DNA from: Megamerina dolium
Lineage: Eukaryota; Arthropoda; Insecta; Diptera; Megamerinidae
NCBI GenBank assembly: GCA_963854835.1
Contig: OY978530.1
Span: 28,606,695-28,670,694, forward strand
Length of the DNA: 64,000 nucleotides
Direction of reading: 5' to 3'
The notes below the pieces were generated by a model. The model was not told the origin of the DNA. It saw only the letters and a list, made by a program, of their open reading frames with translations, and searched no databases. The position numbers were made by a program, and so were the translations under genes. Of the stretch, positions 52,848 to 63,902 are shown in pieces (positions within the stretch are counted from its first letter, which is position 1; each line of letters begins with the position of its first letter).

Positions 52848-53345
52848 TTGTTAGCGACTTCCAAAATTTGGAGGTTAGTAAAGCGGATGAGGACGACCTC
52901 CTATGGCCAAAGCGTCTCAATTAGCAGACACAAAAAAAATGTTATTCGCCTAAGCGACAAAGCGGAAGACATCATCTTAATCCCGGAGCCGTGGGTCCAG
53001 GATGACAAGGCTAGTGGTCTAAGCTATCCCAAATACGGATTGTACTATGTTCAAAACAAAGGTAAGCTTCGGTCATGTATTTTAGTACAAAAACGCCACA
53101 AAGCATTCCTATTATCTGATTGCATCGACAATGATACTGTGACCATTGCGCTGCACAATCTATCCCATATAACTGGTGTACCAATAAATTCTGTCATGTT
53201 TTTCACTTTTAGTAAAAAATACTTGTTGCAAAGAAATATTCCCCATTACTATCTATGGTCTTTCGCCATTTACCGGGTCGTTTTAGAGCACAATATCCAT
53301 TTTCGCACACCTTCAACTTTGGATAATCACTGGTCAGCTAAATAA
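52848..53345 (+). pseudogene. LINE endonuclease N-terminal fragment (LOA/R1-like)
   Basis: The ORF of 165 codons contains 'DIILIPEPWVQDDKASGL', then 'YYVQNKGKLRSCILVQK' and 'FLLSDCIDNDTVTIAL', the first third of an APE endonuclease as in LOA/R1-type LINEs (Glu of 'PEPW' is the metal ligand region). Later residues are not recognisable and RT is absent. It is a truncated relic. A preceding stop-rich leader (52,740-52,847) may be its ORF1 end. Confidence 0.6.
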
Positions 53346-53500
53346 AACTGCATCGATATGAATAAGTGGTAATCCAAACGACCCAAGTCTAGAGAATACA
53401 TGTGCTATGAATTGTTTTACTTCTAAATTTTTTTTTTTTGTAATAATGAACAAGATTCCATATATTTCTAAAAAGATAATGGTTTTTTATTTCTATGCAG
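53346..53500. other. no gene seen
   Basis: AT-rich junction DNA between the endonuclease fragment and the leader of Jockey copy D. Confidence 0.4.
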
Positions 53501-53685
53501 CCGTGGGACGACATAAGGATCTTGACAGGGAGAGTACATAAGTTTCAACGCCATCTTGCAACAATGACATGCCACATACTATCGCTAACTTTGTGAATCC
53601 TTAATTTTCCAACTTTTTCTACCTTGTCCACATTCTCTCTCTCTCTATCTATCTCCAATTTTTCTGTCCCCAAAATTCAAAACAA

Positions 53686-54823
53686 ATGAATTCAACAAAA
53701 ATTCAGAAGCAGAACACTACCTCTATTAGTTCGGAAAATAGATACGCACTGCTTTCAAGTGATGAAAGTGACGAAAATATTATCCCCAAGAAAAATTTCA
53801 AACCCGTACCCATTTTCTTAAGAGAACGCAACTCAGATAAGTTGATTTCCAGAATAACAAGCCTTATATGACCAAAGAATTTCCACGTTGTTCCTATTCG
53901 CAAAGGCCAAATTGAGGAAACGACAGTGCAAATCTATAGCGAAACTCATTCTCGCAAATTGCGGAATTTGATGCTGGAAAAAAAAAATTACTACACATAT
54001 CAGCTAAAAAGTACTAAGGACTTAATCGTTGTACTCAAAGGCGTCGAACCCAACGTTGATATTAACGAAATCAAACTTGTCCTTCAGGAAGAAGGGTTCC
54101 AAGCCAAAGCAGTATTCAACATTCTCAACAAGAGCAATATACCTCAACTGTTATATCGTATTGAGCTTTATCCTGAAACAAAACCCCTAAAAAAAGGTGA
54201 AGTACACCCCATATATAAAATTCGATATTTATTGCATCGCAAAATCACAATCGAAGAACCCCATAAGAGAACTGGACCTCCTCAGTGCAGTAACTGCCAA
54301 GAATATGGACATACTAAGACATATTGTACCCTGCCAGCTGTTTGTGTGATTTGTGGAGATCTTCATAAATCAAACATATGCCCAAAGTCTAAAGGCGATG
54401 CTAGCATGAAGAAATGCAGCAATTGTGGAGGTAATCACACCGCAAATTATAGAGGTTGCCCAGTATATACAACCCTAAAGCTAAATTTCTCCGCTAGCAA
54501 TCAACCTCTAAAACTAGTTGAGCAAACTCAGATAGCCAACTCAAGTAAGAGACAAAATATTGATGCAACACAATTCTTCTCTGCAATCCCAAACAAGAAT
54601 CAAACCAATTCATACGCTAGCGTGTTAAAACAAAACCCACACCAACAATGTAAATAATGAGCATAAACACTCATTGCCCACCCAACAGTCAAGTACCCTT
54701 AAACATTTGCTTCAAACATTAATTCAGAATATGAACCAATTCATGAACTCAATGCAAACAATGATGCAAGAAATGATGAAAAATCAATCGATGTTACTTC
54801 AAACATTGCTATCCAGACCATGA
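53686..54823 (+). pseudogene. Jockey ORF1: Gag-like RNA-binding protein
   Basis: ATG 53,686. A single TGA at 53,868 (position of a probable Trp codon) and one frameshift near 54,645 break the frame. The central domain 'KSTKDLIVVLKGVEPNVDI' to 'RTGPPQCSNCQEYGHTKTYC' is the PRE_C2HC plus zinc-knuckle module. Three knuckles are visible: CSNCQEYGHTKTYC (C-x2-C-x4-H-x4-C), CVICGDLHKSNIC and CSNCGGNHTANYRGC. The C-terminus ends with a Met/Gln-rich helix and overlaps ORF2 by ATGA at 54,820. It would package element RNA. Confidence 0.9.
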
Positions 54824-57165
54824 GTCGTCTCAAGATATGCCACTGCAACGCCAACGGCTTAAGCCAGCACCGTTTGGAGCTAATTCAATTCCTTGAATCC
54901 AACCAGATCGCCATAATGATGATATCCGAGACCCATTTCACTGACAAAAATTGCTACCGAATACCATATTACATACTGTACACCACAAATCATCCGCATG
55001 GTAAGGCACGCGGAGGAACTGCCATATTGATAAAAAGCAGAATAAAACACCATGTTCTCGAAGATTTCAGTAGAGTCTACTTGCAAGCAACATCTAAATG
55101 CCTGGAAGAGTACATCACTAAACTAGTAATATCTGCGATATACTGTCCCCCAAGGTACAGTATTACCGAACAGCATATATATAAAGAATTTTTCTCAACT
55201 CTTGGTAGCAAATTCTTGGTTACTGGCGATTTCAACGCCAAACACACTCACTGGGACTCTCGCTTAATAACTCCAAAAGGCAGAAGACTATGTTCAATCA
55301 TCACTAACCACGGCTACGATGTAATCTCAAATGGACAACCGACATATTGACCGACATAGACTTTGGAGTCGCCAAAGGTTTGCAGATGGAAAATATCTTC
55401 ACAGAGTGTAATTATGATCTCTCATCTGATCACTCACCCACGGTAATATCTATAAAATCACCAAGACCCCAAAGCAATTGCGTTAGAAAGAAAATAGACT
55501 TGTTGAAATTCAAGAAATATGTAAATTCCCATCTTCCTCTAAGTACTGTATTAAGAAATGGACAAGATGTAGTCTCAGCACTCGAATTATTCAACCAGTT
55601 GCTCTCATTAGCTCTTAGCTCAGCCACCACAACAAGGGTATACAAGCAATCAAACTATAGCCCATACACACCAGCCAACATTGAATTGCTAGTAAGACAG
55701 AAACTAGACTCCGAAGACAAGAATTCAGATAATAATAATAATAAAATTCAGATCACCGAATCTAAAAACACAGACAAATTAACACCTGGTGAAGCGTCAG
55801 ACTACTCTTTGTGGAAATCAGCAAAAAACTCAAATTGGCCAATTCTCACTGATTCCCCCATCCGTTTGAGTGACGGTAATTGGGCTAGAAGCAACTGTGA
55901 GAAGGGTTTGCTTTTGCAGACCACCTAAAAAGTGTGTTTACACCCAATCCATCCTCTTCACAGTCCTCATTACCAAAATTAACTTCTCAACCTTGCTCAA
56001 TAACGCTCAAAATTAAAAAAAGGACATATTCAAAGCAATTTATAAAGATTTAAACCTAAAAAAATCACCCGGTCCAGATAAAATTACCGGTAAAATGATA
56101 AAAGAGCTATCTCCGCCTTCAGTAATTCATCTCATGCTCATTTTCAATGCTATCCTTCGTATTAAACACTATCCCAAATGCTGGAAAACTTCAAAAATTA
56201 TTATGATAACAAAACCAGTAAAAGACCCTACAAAAGTTGCATCGTACAGACCTATCAGCCTCCTGCCTCTACTCTCTAAAGTATTCGAAAAGCTACTTGT
56301 CATGAATATAACTCCATTTATTAATCTCAACAAACTGATTCCCCAACATCAGTTTGGATTTAGGAAACAGCACGGCACAATAGAGCAAGTTCACCGCATT
56401 GTAACTCTGATAAGGAACACTTTTGAAGAAAAAAGTATTGCTCAGCTGTCTTTCTTGATATCACTCAAGCTTTCGATAAAGTATGGCACGATGGCCTTAT
56501 TTACAAACTCAAAATATTACTGCCTGCAAATGTCTCCTCATTGCTTAGTAGCTATCTCACGAAAAGACAATTTCTCGTACATCACGAGGATTATACAACA
56601 AATCCATACGCTGGCATACAAATTCACGCTGGCGTTCCTCAAGGAAGCGTTTTGGGCCCCTTACTGTATCTCTTATACACTTCAGATATGCCCAACAATA
56701 ACTATACATTCATATCGACCTTTGCTGATGATACGGCAATATTGTGCTCTCGCTCTAACCCCATAGAAGCTACTAAACTCCTGCAGACTCATGTCAATTC
56801 TCTCGAAATCTGGCTAGCAAAATGGCGCATAAAAGTCAATGAATCAAAGAGTGTACATATAATCTTGACGCTAATGCTAGATACATGTCCCCTACTTAAA
56901 ATAAATGGCCAATCAGTTCCACAATGTTCCTCAACAAAGTACTTGGGTATTCACCTCGGCAGAAGGCTGATCTGGAAAAATCACATAGAGGCAAAGAAAA
57001 CTCAGATCAAGCTTAAAATTAATCAGTTATTCTGGCTGTTACACAAAAGCTCAAAGTTGAAGCAATCCGGAAACAAATTTCTGAGGAAGTTGCTAGGCAA
57101 TTGTTGCTGTGCACAGGTCATCGACGTCTAAAAAGAAATGACACATTGAATACGCTGTGTAATTG
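54820..57165 (+). pseudogene. Jockey ORF2 copy D: endonuclease-RT, several lesions
   Basis: The endonuclease (54,820-55,350) has 'MMISETHFTDKN' and 'VTGDFNAKHTHWDS'. A W-to-stop change and a 25-bp deletion at 55,350 break it, and the rest continues in 55,347-55,928. The linker has an AAT-repeat expansion at 55,729-55,742. RT fingers lie at 56,095-56,430. A 1-bp loss near 56,430 shifts motif A out of frame ('tttcttgatatcactcaagc' is still present). Motif B is at 56,630 and motif C 'STFADDTAIL' at 56,716. An 18-bp insertion near 56,610 and a deletion at 57,065 remove part of the C-terminus. Confidence 0.9.
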
Positions 57166-57310
57166 CTAAACCTCGAGACACAACAAATTGTGTTGAAACA
57201 ACGGGAATATCACATCATTTTAAGTTAGTTTGTAAAAGTTGAATACTTATTGTGAGTTTCTACGAATGGTAGAAAGATTCAATAAATTCTTAGTATTTAA
57301 AAAAAAAAAA

Positions 57311-57480
57311 TGTTGTACCTTTAATATTCTATTTTCCGCTATACGCACCTTGCCAGCGAGCCAGTGGTGGAACAAATCTCGTATATCCACTTCCCCTCTT
57401 CTAATAGTAATATAACAACAACTTTGTTAGCAGCGTTGCTCGTTGCAGTAAATATAATTATAAATCGCACCCAACGTGGG
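57311..57480 (+). repeat. LTR end with primer-binding-site-like relic
   Basis: At 57,463-57,480 the sequence CGCACCCAACGTGGGGAC closely resembles the tRNA-Lys primer binding site of gypsy-type elements. It follows 130 bp of non-coding DNA that could be an LTR end. No gag follows, so this is at most a solo remnant. Confidence 0.35.
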
Positions 57481-57879
57481 GACCACTCCAATAAATTTTT
57501 GTATACATTACATAATAATAAAAATTAACTTTACCAATTTAAATTAATAATCGTCACCTTGTATATTATAGTCATGGTCACACATATTTGTGACTATACT
57601 AAAGTGTCCTTATTTTTTCGAGACGAATTTTTTTTTATTCAAATAAAATGTTACATAAAAGGAATGAAATACAATCCATTTGTCTATCTCTTGACTCGTA
57701 ATCGGAAAAGCCGTTTCTTCATTCGTACTAGAAATGTCCCTGAAATATTTGTTTTACCCCGATATTTTTCGCAATATTTCTGGCTTTGATTTAATAAAAA
57801 ATAAATAATACAATGAAGTCAAAATCTAAGCTGCATTTCACGAAAACATCGACTTCATAGTTGTTATTTGTAGCCGTGT
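57481..57879. other. no gene seen
   Basis: AT-rich DNA. The plus ORF at 57,559-57,789 shows no recognisable domain and is probably chance. Confidence 0.4.
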
Positions 57880-58330
57880 CTTTTCCGAAGCCCAGATCTT
57901 ACTGACTGCAAAAAAAATATTTCGTCTGGCGCAGAGGTTCGTAGCTCATTACCCTAAGTAATTTAAGACAAGAAGAAATTCTTGTGAAATTCAAAATGCA
58001 CTTAACTGATGTTGATGTAAGAAACAAAAATGTCCTTCTCTTCGACAGCGCACTCTGTTGACGCAAGAGGCGCTACCTCTTTTGCCAATTTGATTCTGGA
58101 AGTTGTAGAAAATCCGTTTCTTTCAACCAATGATTTTGCAAATCGGTCTTTATCATTGGACTTCCCTGCGTATCGTCATCTGCGACATTCAACCACGATG
58201 GCATCCTACTCCATTGAGACGGCTTTGTAGTGGAAATTATATTGGCGATTCTACCCGGGATGAATTGTTTATATTCTCTGGTGGTGGAGCGTATCCAGAG
58301 CAACACTGTCTTTGAGTCCCTCCAATATAC
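57880..58330 (-). pseudogene. BEL/Pao pol fragment (RNase H to pre-integrase)
   Basis: Minus strand from 58,330: 'DSKTVLLWIRS' (RNase H region), 'YKQFIPGRIANI', 'MPSWLNVADDDTQGSP' and 'FLQLPESNWQKR', the run of motifs unique to BEL/Pao pol, then a decayed 'CLKLLRVMSYEPLR' stretch near 57,950. A stop and missing residues show it is inactive. A Ty3 LTR interrupts it exactly at 58,331. Confidence 0.8.
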
Positions 58331-58760
58331 TGTTACGTTTTTATTTTGTGGACGTTTAATTGTACTCGAATCAACCTTGTTCGATCACTGGACTCTGTCA
58401 ATAATAATTGCAACACTTATTTTGTACAACTATATACAGCAACAATTTATTTAATCAACTCTTTTTACAATCAACTATTTACAATAACTCTTTAATGTAC
58501 TTGCAACTTTTGCCTTTGATACGGTATCAATGTTTGCGCGATCACTTCGGAATTCAATTGATTTCATTTGTCAACAACTGGGCATATTTATACTCTGTGG
58601 CAACACTCCAGAATCTTTCTTTATAGTAGTCAAATTTCTTCTCTTTCTTGGCTTGTTCAGGTCATCACCCATTTCTTTTTGTTGACATTCGTTTCGATGC
58701 TACCATTATTCGTGCCATTCACAATTAGTGATGAATAACCAGCCATCGATACTCATTACA
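58331..58760 (-). repeat. complete Ty3/gypsy 3' LTR
   Basis: 430 bp, minus strand, TGTAATGAGTATCG...AAACGTAACA, with TG...CA ends and TATA box 'GAGTATAAATATG' (about 58,595). The polypurine tract 'GAAGAGGGCAG' is directly upstream (58,761-58,771). It is the reference for the LTR pieces at 34,847-36,460, 38,284 and 41,713, from which it differs by perhaps 10-15 percent. Confidence 0.92.
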
Positions 58761-58771
58761 CTGCCCTCTTC

Positions 58772-59100
58772 TTAACCTTGTTCATCCCGAACAAATTCCT
58801 ATACCCTGATATGGCGCAAGTCGCTCCAAGTGCACTACCTTAAACTTTGCTCTTTTATTCCAGGCACGTTGATTACGATACAGTAAGTCATTTATCTTTG
58901 CTATAATCTCGTATGGTCCCTCCCAATGAGTCGGTAGTTAGGGACATTTCTTTCATTGTGGATTAGGAAGATCTACAAGATCTCCTTCATAGAATCCTTT
59001 AGAATTTGTTTTTAAATCATACCGGGTTTTCATCTTATCGCTTATCATCTGCGACCGTTCTCTGATGAATTGATGTACTTCATCCAGTTAAGATAAGAAG
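58772..59100 (-). pseudogene. Ty3/gypsy integrase C-terminus
   Basis: Minus-strand 'RSQMISDKMKTRYDLKTNSK', 'YEGDLVDLPNPQ', 'THWEGPYEIIAKINDLLYR' and 'KFKVVHLERLAPY', the GPY/F chromatin-side domain that ends Ty3/gypsy integrases. Two stops are present. It is followed by the polypurine tract and LTR, so this is the 3' end of the same element. Confidence 0.88.
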
Positions 59101-59162
59101 ATTGTTTTTGGTAATGAAGTAAAGAATAAATGTTGTTATAACATTATAGTAATGAAATATAA

Positions 59163-59167
<5 letters not shown>

Positions 59168-59243
<76 letters not shown>
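59168..59243. repeat. (TA)n microsatellite
   Basis: About 38 uninterrupted TA units. It abuts the outer edge of the left arm of the large inverted repeat (59,244), while the right arm ends in a different, TG-rich sequence. Confidence 0.95.
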
Positions 59244-59245
<2 letters not shown>

Positions 59246-60964
59246 CATCTTAGTCTGATCCACCTTTAACTTATTACACTGAGTCATCCCCTGAGATGAA
59301 GTATCCGTTAGGTGTAGAATTTTAATAACTGTATAACATTCAACTAGTCGAGATCGCCAACCAACTTCAAGCATAAATCTAGAAACCAATTTGATATAAA
59401 AGAAAGCAACGGGAGATTAAATTATGAGAAAATGAATTTTAATTGTCTGTTCTGCTGCAGCTGTGAAAAGGGAATGTATGTGTATAAAAGAAACAATATA
59501 TGTATATAATAAGCAACCGTCAAACAACAAATTACTAAACAGGGTGTGACGTTAAGTCCACAGTCAACACTCCTCCTCGTCACAGCAAATTGCATTTCTT
59601 TCGCAAATAATCTTGTTTGATTACAGGTAATGGTTTTGTCAATAAAGCTGAATTCTTTTGGAATCGAGTTGCAAAAGAACACCAACCATATCACTTCTCT
59701 TTTACTTGAATATAATTTCCCTTTAGTTACTTAGCAACGCTGGTGGTATATATGGTTGTTCGTGAAATTTGTAAACGAAATAAAAACAAAAAAGAAGCAA
59801 TTCTGCGGAATCTGTGGTAAATATATTCGTTTATTTAAAATAAATTTTTATTTGCAGTTCCTTTATTCGTTCATGCATTTCTTTAAACAACTAATGCAAC
59901 TATTTTACTTCACTTGATGCCTCTGACGTGATGCAGATGCTACCATACTTTGCTTGTTGTACGACCAAGTTATTGTGCCGACATTAAAATAAATTATACG
60001 CCCAATGTTTGATATACGCTCTATTTTGTCATCGGCCCATGTTGCATCTACATATCCAAATAATGATAATTCATTTAATTGAATATTACTCAAATTTAGT
60101 TTTATTTGATGTGTCGCTTTTAAATATTTCACAACACGCTTATGTTGATTCCAATCTTCATTGGTTTTGCGAGAAAATGCTAACGTTTGATGAAATATCA
60201 GGTCTTATATTCACCGATAAATATAATAATCGTACAATCAGTGATCGATATTTTTTGTTATTTTCCAATGTTTGCGTTGAATTTTACTTTCCGTAATTGA
60301 TATCCATTTGAGTTTTTGCTGGTTTTGCATCAGTTAATACAAATTTTCCATGGACATCTTTCGTAACTTCCATGCCCAAATAGTAATTGATTAGTCCCAA
60401 GTCTTGTATTGCAAAATGTGGCTTGAAAATGTTTTCAATACCCGCGAGTTGCTTCATTGTCGAACATGCCACAATTAAGTCATCCACGTAAAAGATTACA
60501 TAGCAAAATTCATTGCTAATTCCTTTTGAATACATGTATGGATAGTTGTAGCTCTGTTGCATTCCATGATCTGGCAGCCTGTTTCAGACCATAAATACTC
60601 TTCTTGAGTAAGCACACCTTCAAAGTGTCATCATCAAAACCGTGTGGTTGCTTCATGTATATGGTTTCCTTTAACTTTCCATTGAGAAATGCCGTCTTTG
60701 CGTCGAAGTGATGCACAAGCATTTTCCTTTGTGCACTTACTGATAACAATGTTCTCAGTGTTGTATGAAGTAACACCTGCGCAAACACCATAATCTTGGC
60801 CGTATTTCTGCGAAAAGCCTTGGGCCACAAATCTTGCTATGTATCGTTGCAGTTCACCATCCGCACTGGTTTTTACTTTGAACACACATTTACTACCAAT
60901 TGCCCTTTTTCCAGGTGGTAAATCTACAAGTTCCCGTGTACCATTACGTTCATATGCATCAATT
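59244..60964 (-). repeat. large inverted duplication, left arm
   Basis: Exact reverse-complement partner of 61,381-63,101 (paired coordinates always sum to 122,345), so no indels separate the arms over about 1.72 kb. Only about eight single-base differences were spotted. It contains an inverted copy of the copia RT/RNase H, the MITE end and the copia LTR with flank. Confidence 0.95.
59569..60957 (-). pseudogene. copia pol 3' part, inverted duplicate
   Basis: Same fragments as the plus copy: RT with 'LVHHFDAKTAFLNG' (60,735), 'FYVDDLIVAC' (60,490), 'YYLGMEVTKD' (60,385) and the RNase H piece (59,905-60,132). It ends at 60,957, in the middle of the RT N-terminus, where the palindrome spacer begins. 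It cannot be an independent insertion because its inner end is defined only by the duplication. Confidence 0.92.
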
Positions 60965-60999
60965 CAATATATATATAATATTCGTTAACAAAGAAAGAG

Positions 61000-62775
61000 G
61001 TGGTTAATCAAGATGTTCGATTCAGTATAACAACGAAAGATAATGAAATTACAATTGATGTCGGTGGAACACACAAGCGCAACAAAGCTGAATTAGATCA
61101 AGTTGATAATTTAACGATTCAAGAGGAGCAATCAAGTGCACATGAAGGGGTACACATAGATCACGACGAAAGCATAAATGATTATGCTGACGCTAAAGGT
61201 GAGGTATCATCAGATGAAGCATCTTTAGATGAAACAATTAAGGATCAAAGAGTAACAAAGGCAACCTAAGCATTTGATCGAAGAAACTAACATAATTAGA
61301 GAGATGAGTGAACCGAAAAATTGCAATGAAGCAATCAAGAGTGACGAAAGGGTGCAATGGTTTACTGCAATGCAGGAAGAAATTGAGGCATATGAACGTA
61401 ATGGTACACGGGAACTTGTAGATTTGCCACCTGGAAAAAGGGCAATTGGTAGTAAATGTGTGTTCAAAGTAAAAACCAGTGCGGATGGTGAACTGCAACG
61501 ATACATAGCAAGATTTGTGGCCCAAGGCTTTTCACAGAAATACGGCCAAGATTATGGTGTTTGCGCAGGTGCTACTACATACAACACTGAGAACATTGTT
61601 ATCAGTAAGTGCACAAAGGAAAATGCTTGTGCATCACTTCGACGCAAAGACGGCATTTCTCAATGGAAAGTTAAAGGAAACCATATACATGAAGCAACCA
61701 CACGGTTTTGATGATGACACTTTGAAGGTGTGCTTACTCAAGAAGAGTATTTATGGTCTGAAACAGGCTGCCAGATCATGGAATGCAACAGAGCTACAAC
61801 TATCCATACATGTATTCAAAAGGAATTAGCAATGAATTTTGCTATGTAATCTTTTACGTGGATGACTTAATTGTGGCATGTTCGACAATGAAGCAACTCG
61901 CGGGTATTGAAAACATTTTCAAGCCACATTTTGCAATACAAGACTTGGGACTAATCAATTACTATTTGGGCATGGAAGTTACGAAAGATGTCCATGGAAA
62001 ATTTGTATTAACTGATGCAAAACCAGCAAAAACTCAAATGGATATCAATTACGGAAAGTAAAATTCAACGCAAACATTGGAAAATAACAAAAAATATCGA
62101 TCACTGATTGTACGATTATTATATTTATCGGTGAATATAAGACCTGATATTTCATCAAACGTTAGCATTTTCTCGCAAAACCAATGAAGATTGGAATCAA
62201 CATAAGCGTGTTGTGAAATATTTAAAAGCGACACATCAAATAAAACTAAATTTGAGTAATATTCAATTAAATGAATTATCATTATTTGGATATGTAGATG
62301 CAACATGGGCCGATGACAAAATAGAGCGTATATCAAACATTGGGCGTATAATTTATTTTAATGTCGGCACAATAACTTGGTCGTACAACAAGCAAAGTAT
62401 GGTAGCATCTGCATCACGTCAGAGGCATCAAGTGAAGTAAAATAGTTGCATTAGTTGTTTAAAGAAATGCATGAACGAATAAAGGAACTGCAAATAAAAA
62501 TTTATTTTAAATAAACGAATATATTTACCACAGATTCCGCAGAATTGCTTCTTTTTTGTTTTTATTTCGTTTACAAATTTCACGAACAACCATATATACC
62601 ACCAGCGTTGCTAAGTAACTAAAGGGAAATTATATTCAAGTAAAAGAGAAGTGATATGGTTGGTGTTCTTTTGCAACTCGATTCCAAAAGAATTCAGCTT
62701 TATTGACAAAACCATTACCTGTAATCAAACAAGATTATTTGCGAAAGAAATGCAATTTGCTGTGACGAGGAGGAG
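61000..62775 (+). pseudogene. copia pol: integrase-RT linker, RT, RNase H
   Basis: An acidic linker ORF (61,000-61,269) precedes RT (61,274-61,711, 'LVDLPPGKRAIGSKCVFKV', 'YIARFVAQGFSQKYG'). Motif A 'FDAKTAFLNG' continues in another frame (61,515-61,829), then motif C 'FYVDDLIVAC' (61,783-62,061) and RNase H (62,213-62,440, 'LSLFGYVDATWADDK'). Frame breaks occur near 61,270, 61,560, 61,820 and 62,070. The RNase H end is interrupted by a MITE fragment (62,489-62,697) and finishes near 62,760 just before the polypurine tract GAGGAGGAG. Confidence 0.9.
62489..62697. mobile_element. MITE fragment inside copia RNase H
   Basis: Matches the right 195 bp of the MITE at 37,805-38,277, ending in the same 'GTGTTCTTTTGCAACTCG...' terminal repeat. 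The left terminal repeat is missing. Copia RNase H codons are recognisable on both sides, so the insertion predates the inverted duplication, which copied it to 59,648-59,856. Confidence 0.75.
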
Positions 62776-63101
62776 TGTTGACTGTGGACTTAACGTCACA
62801 CCCTGTTTAGTAATTTGTTGTTTGACGGTTGCTTATTATATACATATATTGTTTCTTTTATACACATACATCCCCTTTTCACAGCTGCAGCAGAACAGAC
62901 AATTAAAATTCATATTCTCATAATTTAATCTCCCGTTGCTTTCTTTTATATCAAATTGGTTTCTAGATTTATGCTTGAAGTTGGTAGGCGATCTCGACTA
63001 GTTGAATGTTATACAATTATTAAAATTCTACACCTAACGGATACTTCATCTCAGGGGATGACTCAGTGTAATAAGTTAAAGGTGGATCAGACTAAGATGT
63101 C
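62776..63101 (+). repeat. copia 3' LTR (start exact, end approximate)
   Basis: TGTTGACTGTGGAC begins immediately after the polypurine tract 'GACGAGGAGGAG'. TGTTG is the usual copia LTR start. The 3' limit cannot be set because the second LTR is not in the window; sequence after about 63,000 may be flank. The inverted copy starts at 59,569. Confidence 0.6.
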
Positions 63102-63529
63102 ATTCGTTACCGTGCCGATAGTCATTCTGGATGAGAGTCCAGATGTGTGTGTATCTACATATGTATGTGTGTGTATTTACATATGTATGTGTATGCGCAT
63201 ATACAATTGTGTACCCTGCTAGCCATGACTGCCCACTTCCTCTTAAAATTCCAAACATTCTCACACTTTTTTCTCTAAATACAAATACTAATGCATATTT
63301 CTGGGATATTGTTTATTGCTTTATTTTTCATGTAATGAGTGCGAATGAAGCAGCATTACATTAATTGACAAAATAATTTGAGCTTTCATTCTTGCTTTAT
63401 CAAATCTGTCAAAAAGATGAATTTAAAAATATTTTGACACATTAACCCCTGGTTACGTATGAGGGTCAAACTTCTAAAATACATTTGTGTATTTTTTCTT
63501 TTCGATTAGTATTAATTTCATCGTAAATA
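63102..63529. other. unique AT-rich DNA with a TG-rich patch
   Basis: A 'tgtgtgtgtatctacatatgtatg' type repeat lies at 63,144-63,200. No gene is visible. A TATTTTGACACATT-type AT-rich region leads up to the SINE target duplication. Confidence 0.45.
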
Positions 63530-63891
63530 AAAAAAAAAATAAATATGTGGCACTTAAAGCCCCAAAGGGCTCATTGGCCGAGCTTCTCTTCCATTACTGT
63601 TGTGCGTCTTAAATTTTGGACAGTATTAGAATGGACCTACTTATTTTAGCCGGTTCCGAACGGCAGAACACTTGTGACATCACTTTTTCTGAGCTTTGTC
63701 ACAGAGTTCTTTTTAGAAGCTTTTTCATGGCAAGTTGTTACTGTCGGAAGAATTGCCAATTGCTTGCCGACAGGTGGGTACCGTTCGAAAGAAAAATCTT
63801 TTCGATATTAAATTTGTTATGCATCAGCCGGGTATTGAACCACGACCTACAGATCAGAAGGCGAACACACTAACCAGTGAGCTACGGCACC
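63530..63891 (-). mobile_element. tRNA-derived SINE, full length
   Basis: Complete copy with an 11-bp target duplication CATCGTAAATA (63,519-63,529 and 63,892-63,902). Head on the minus strand at 63,891, with B-box region 'GGTTCAATACCC' (variant), body and A-rich tail at 63,530-63,543. The variant B box is shared with the copy at 11.8 kb, suggesting a subfamily. Confidence 0.94.
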
Positions 63892-63902
63892 CATCGTAAA
63901 TA

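Larger units (their letters stand above)
53500..57310 (+). mobile_element. Jockey-clade LINE copy D, longest copy
   Basis: It contains a pyrimidine-rich leader (about 53,560-53,685), ORF1, ORF2, 3'UTR with AATAAA (57,280) and poly-A (57,299-57,310). It is the only copy with complete ORF1. About 200 bp near 57,065 is deleted relative to copies B and C. The exact 5' end and target duplication were not found. Confidence 0.88.
61381..63101 (+). repeat. large inverted duplication, right arm
   Basis: Partner of 59,244-60,964. The 416-bp spacer 60,965-61,380 is single copy and contains the upstream part of the same copia pol. The right arm is therefore the original orientation and the left arm the inverted duplicate. 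Confidence 0.95.
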
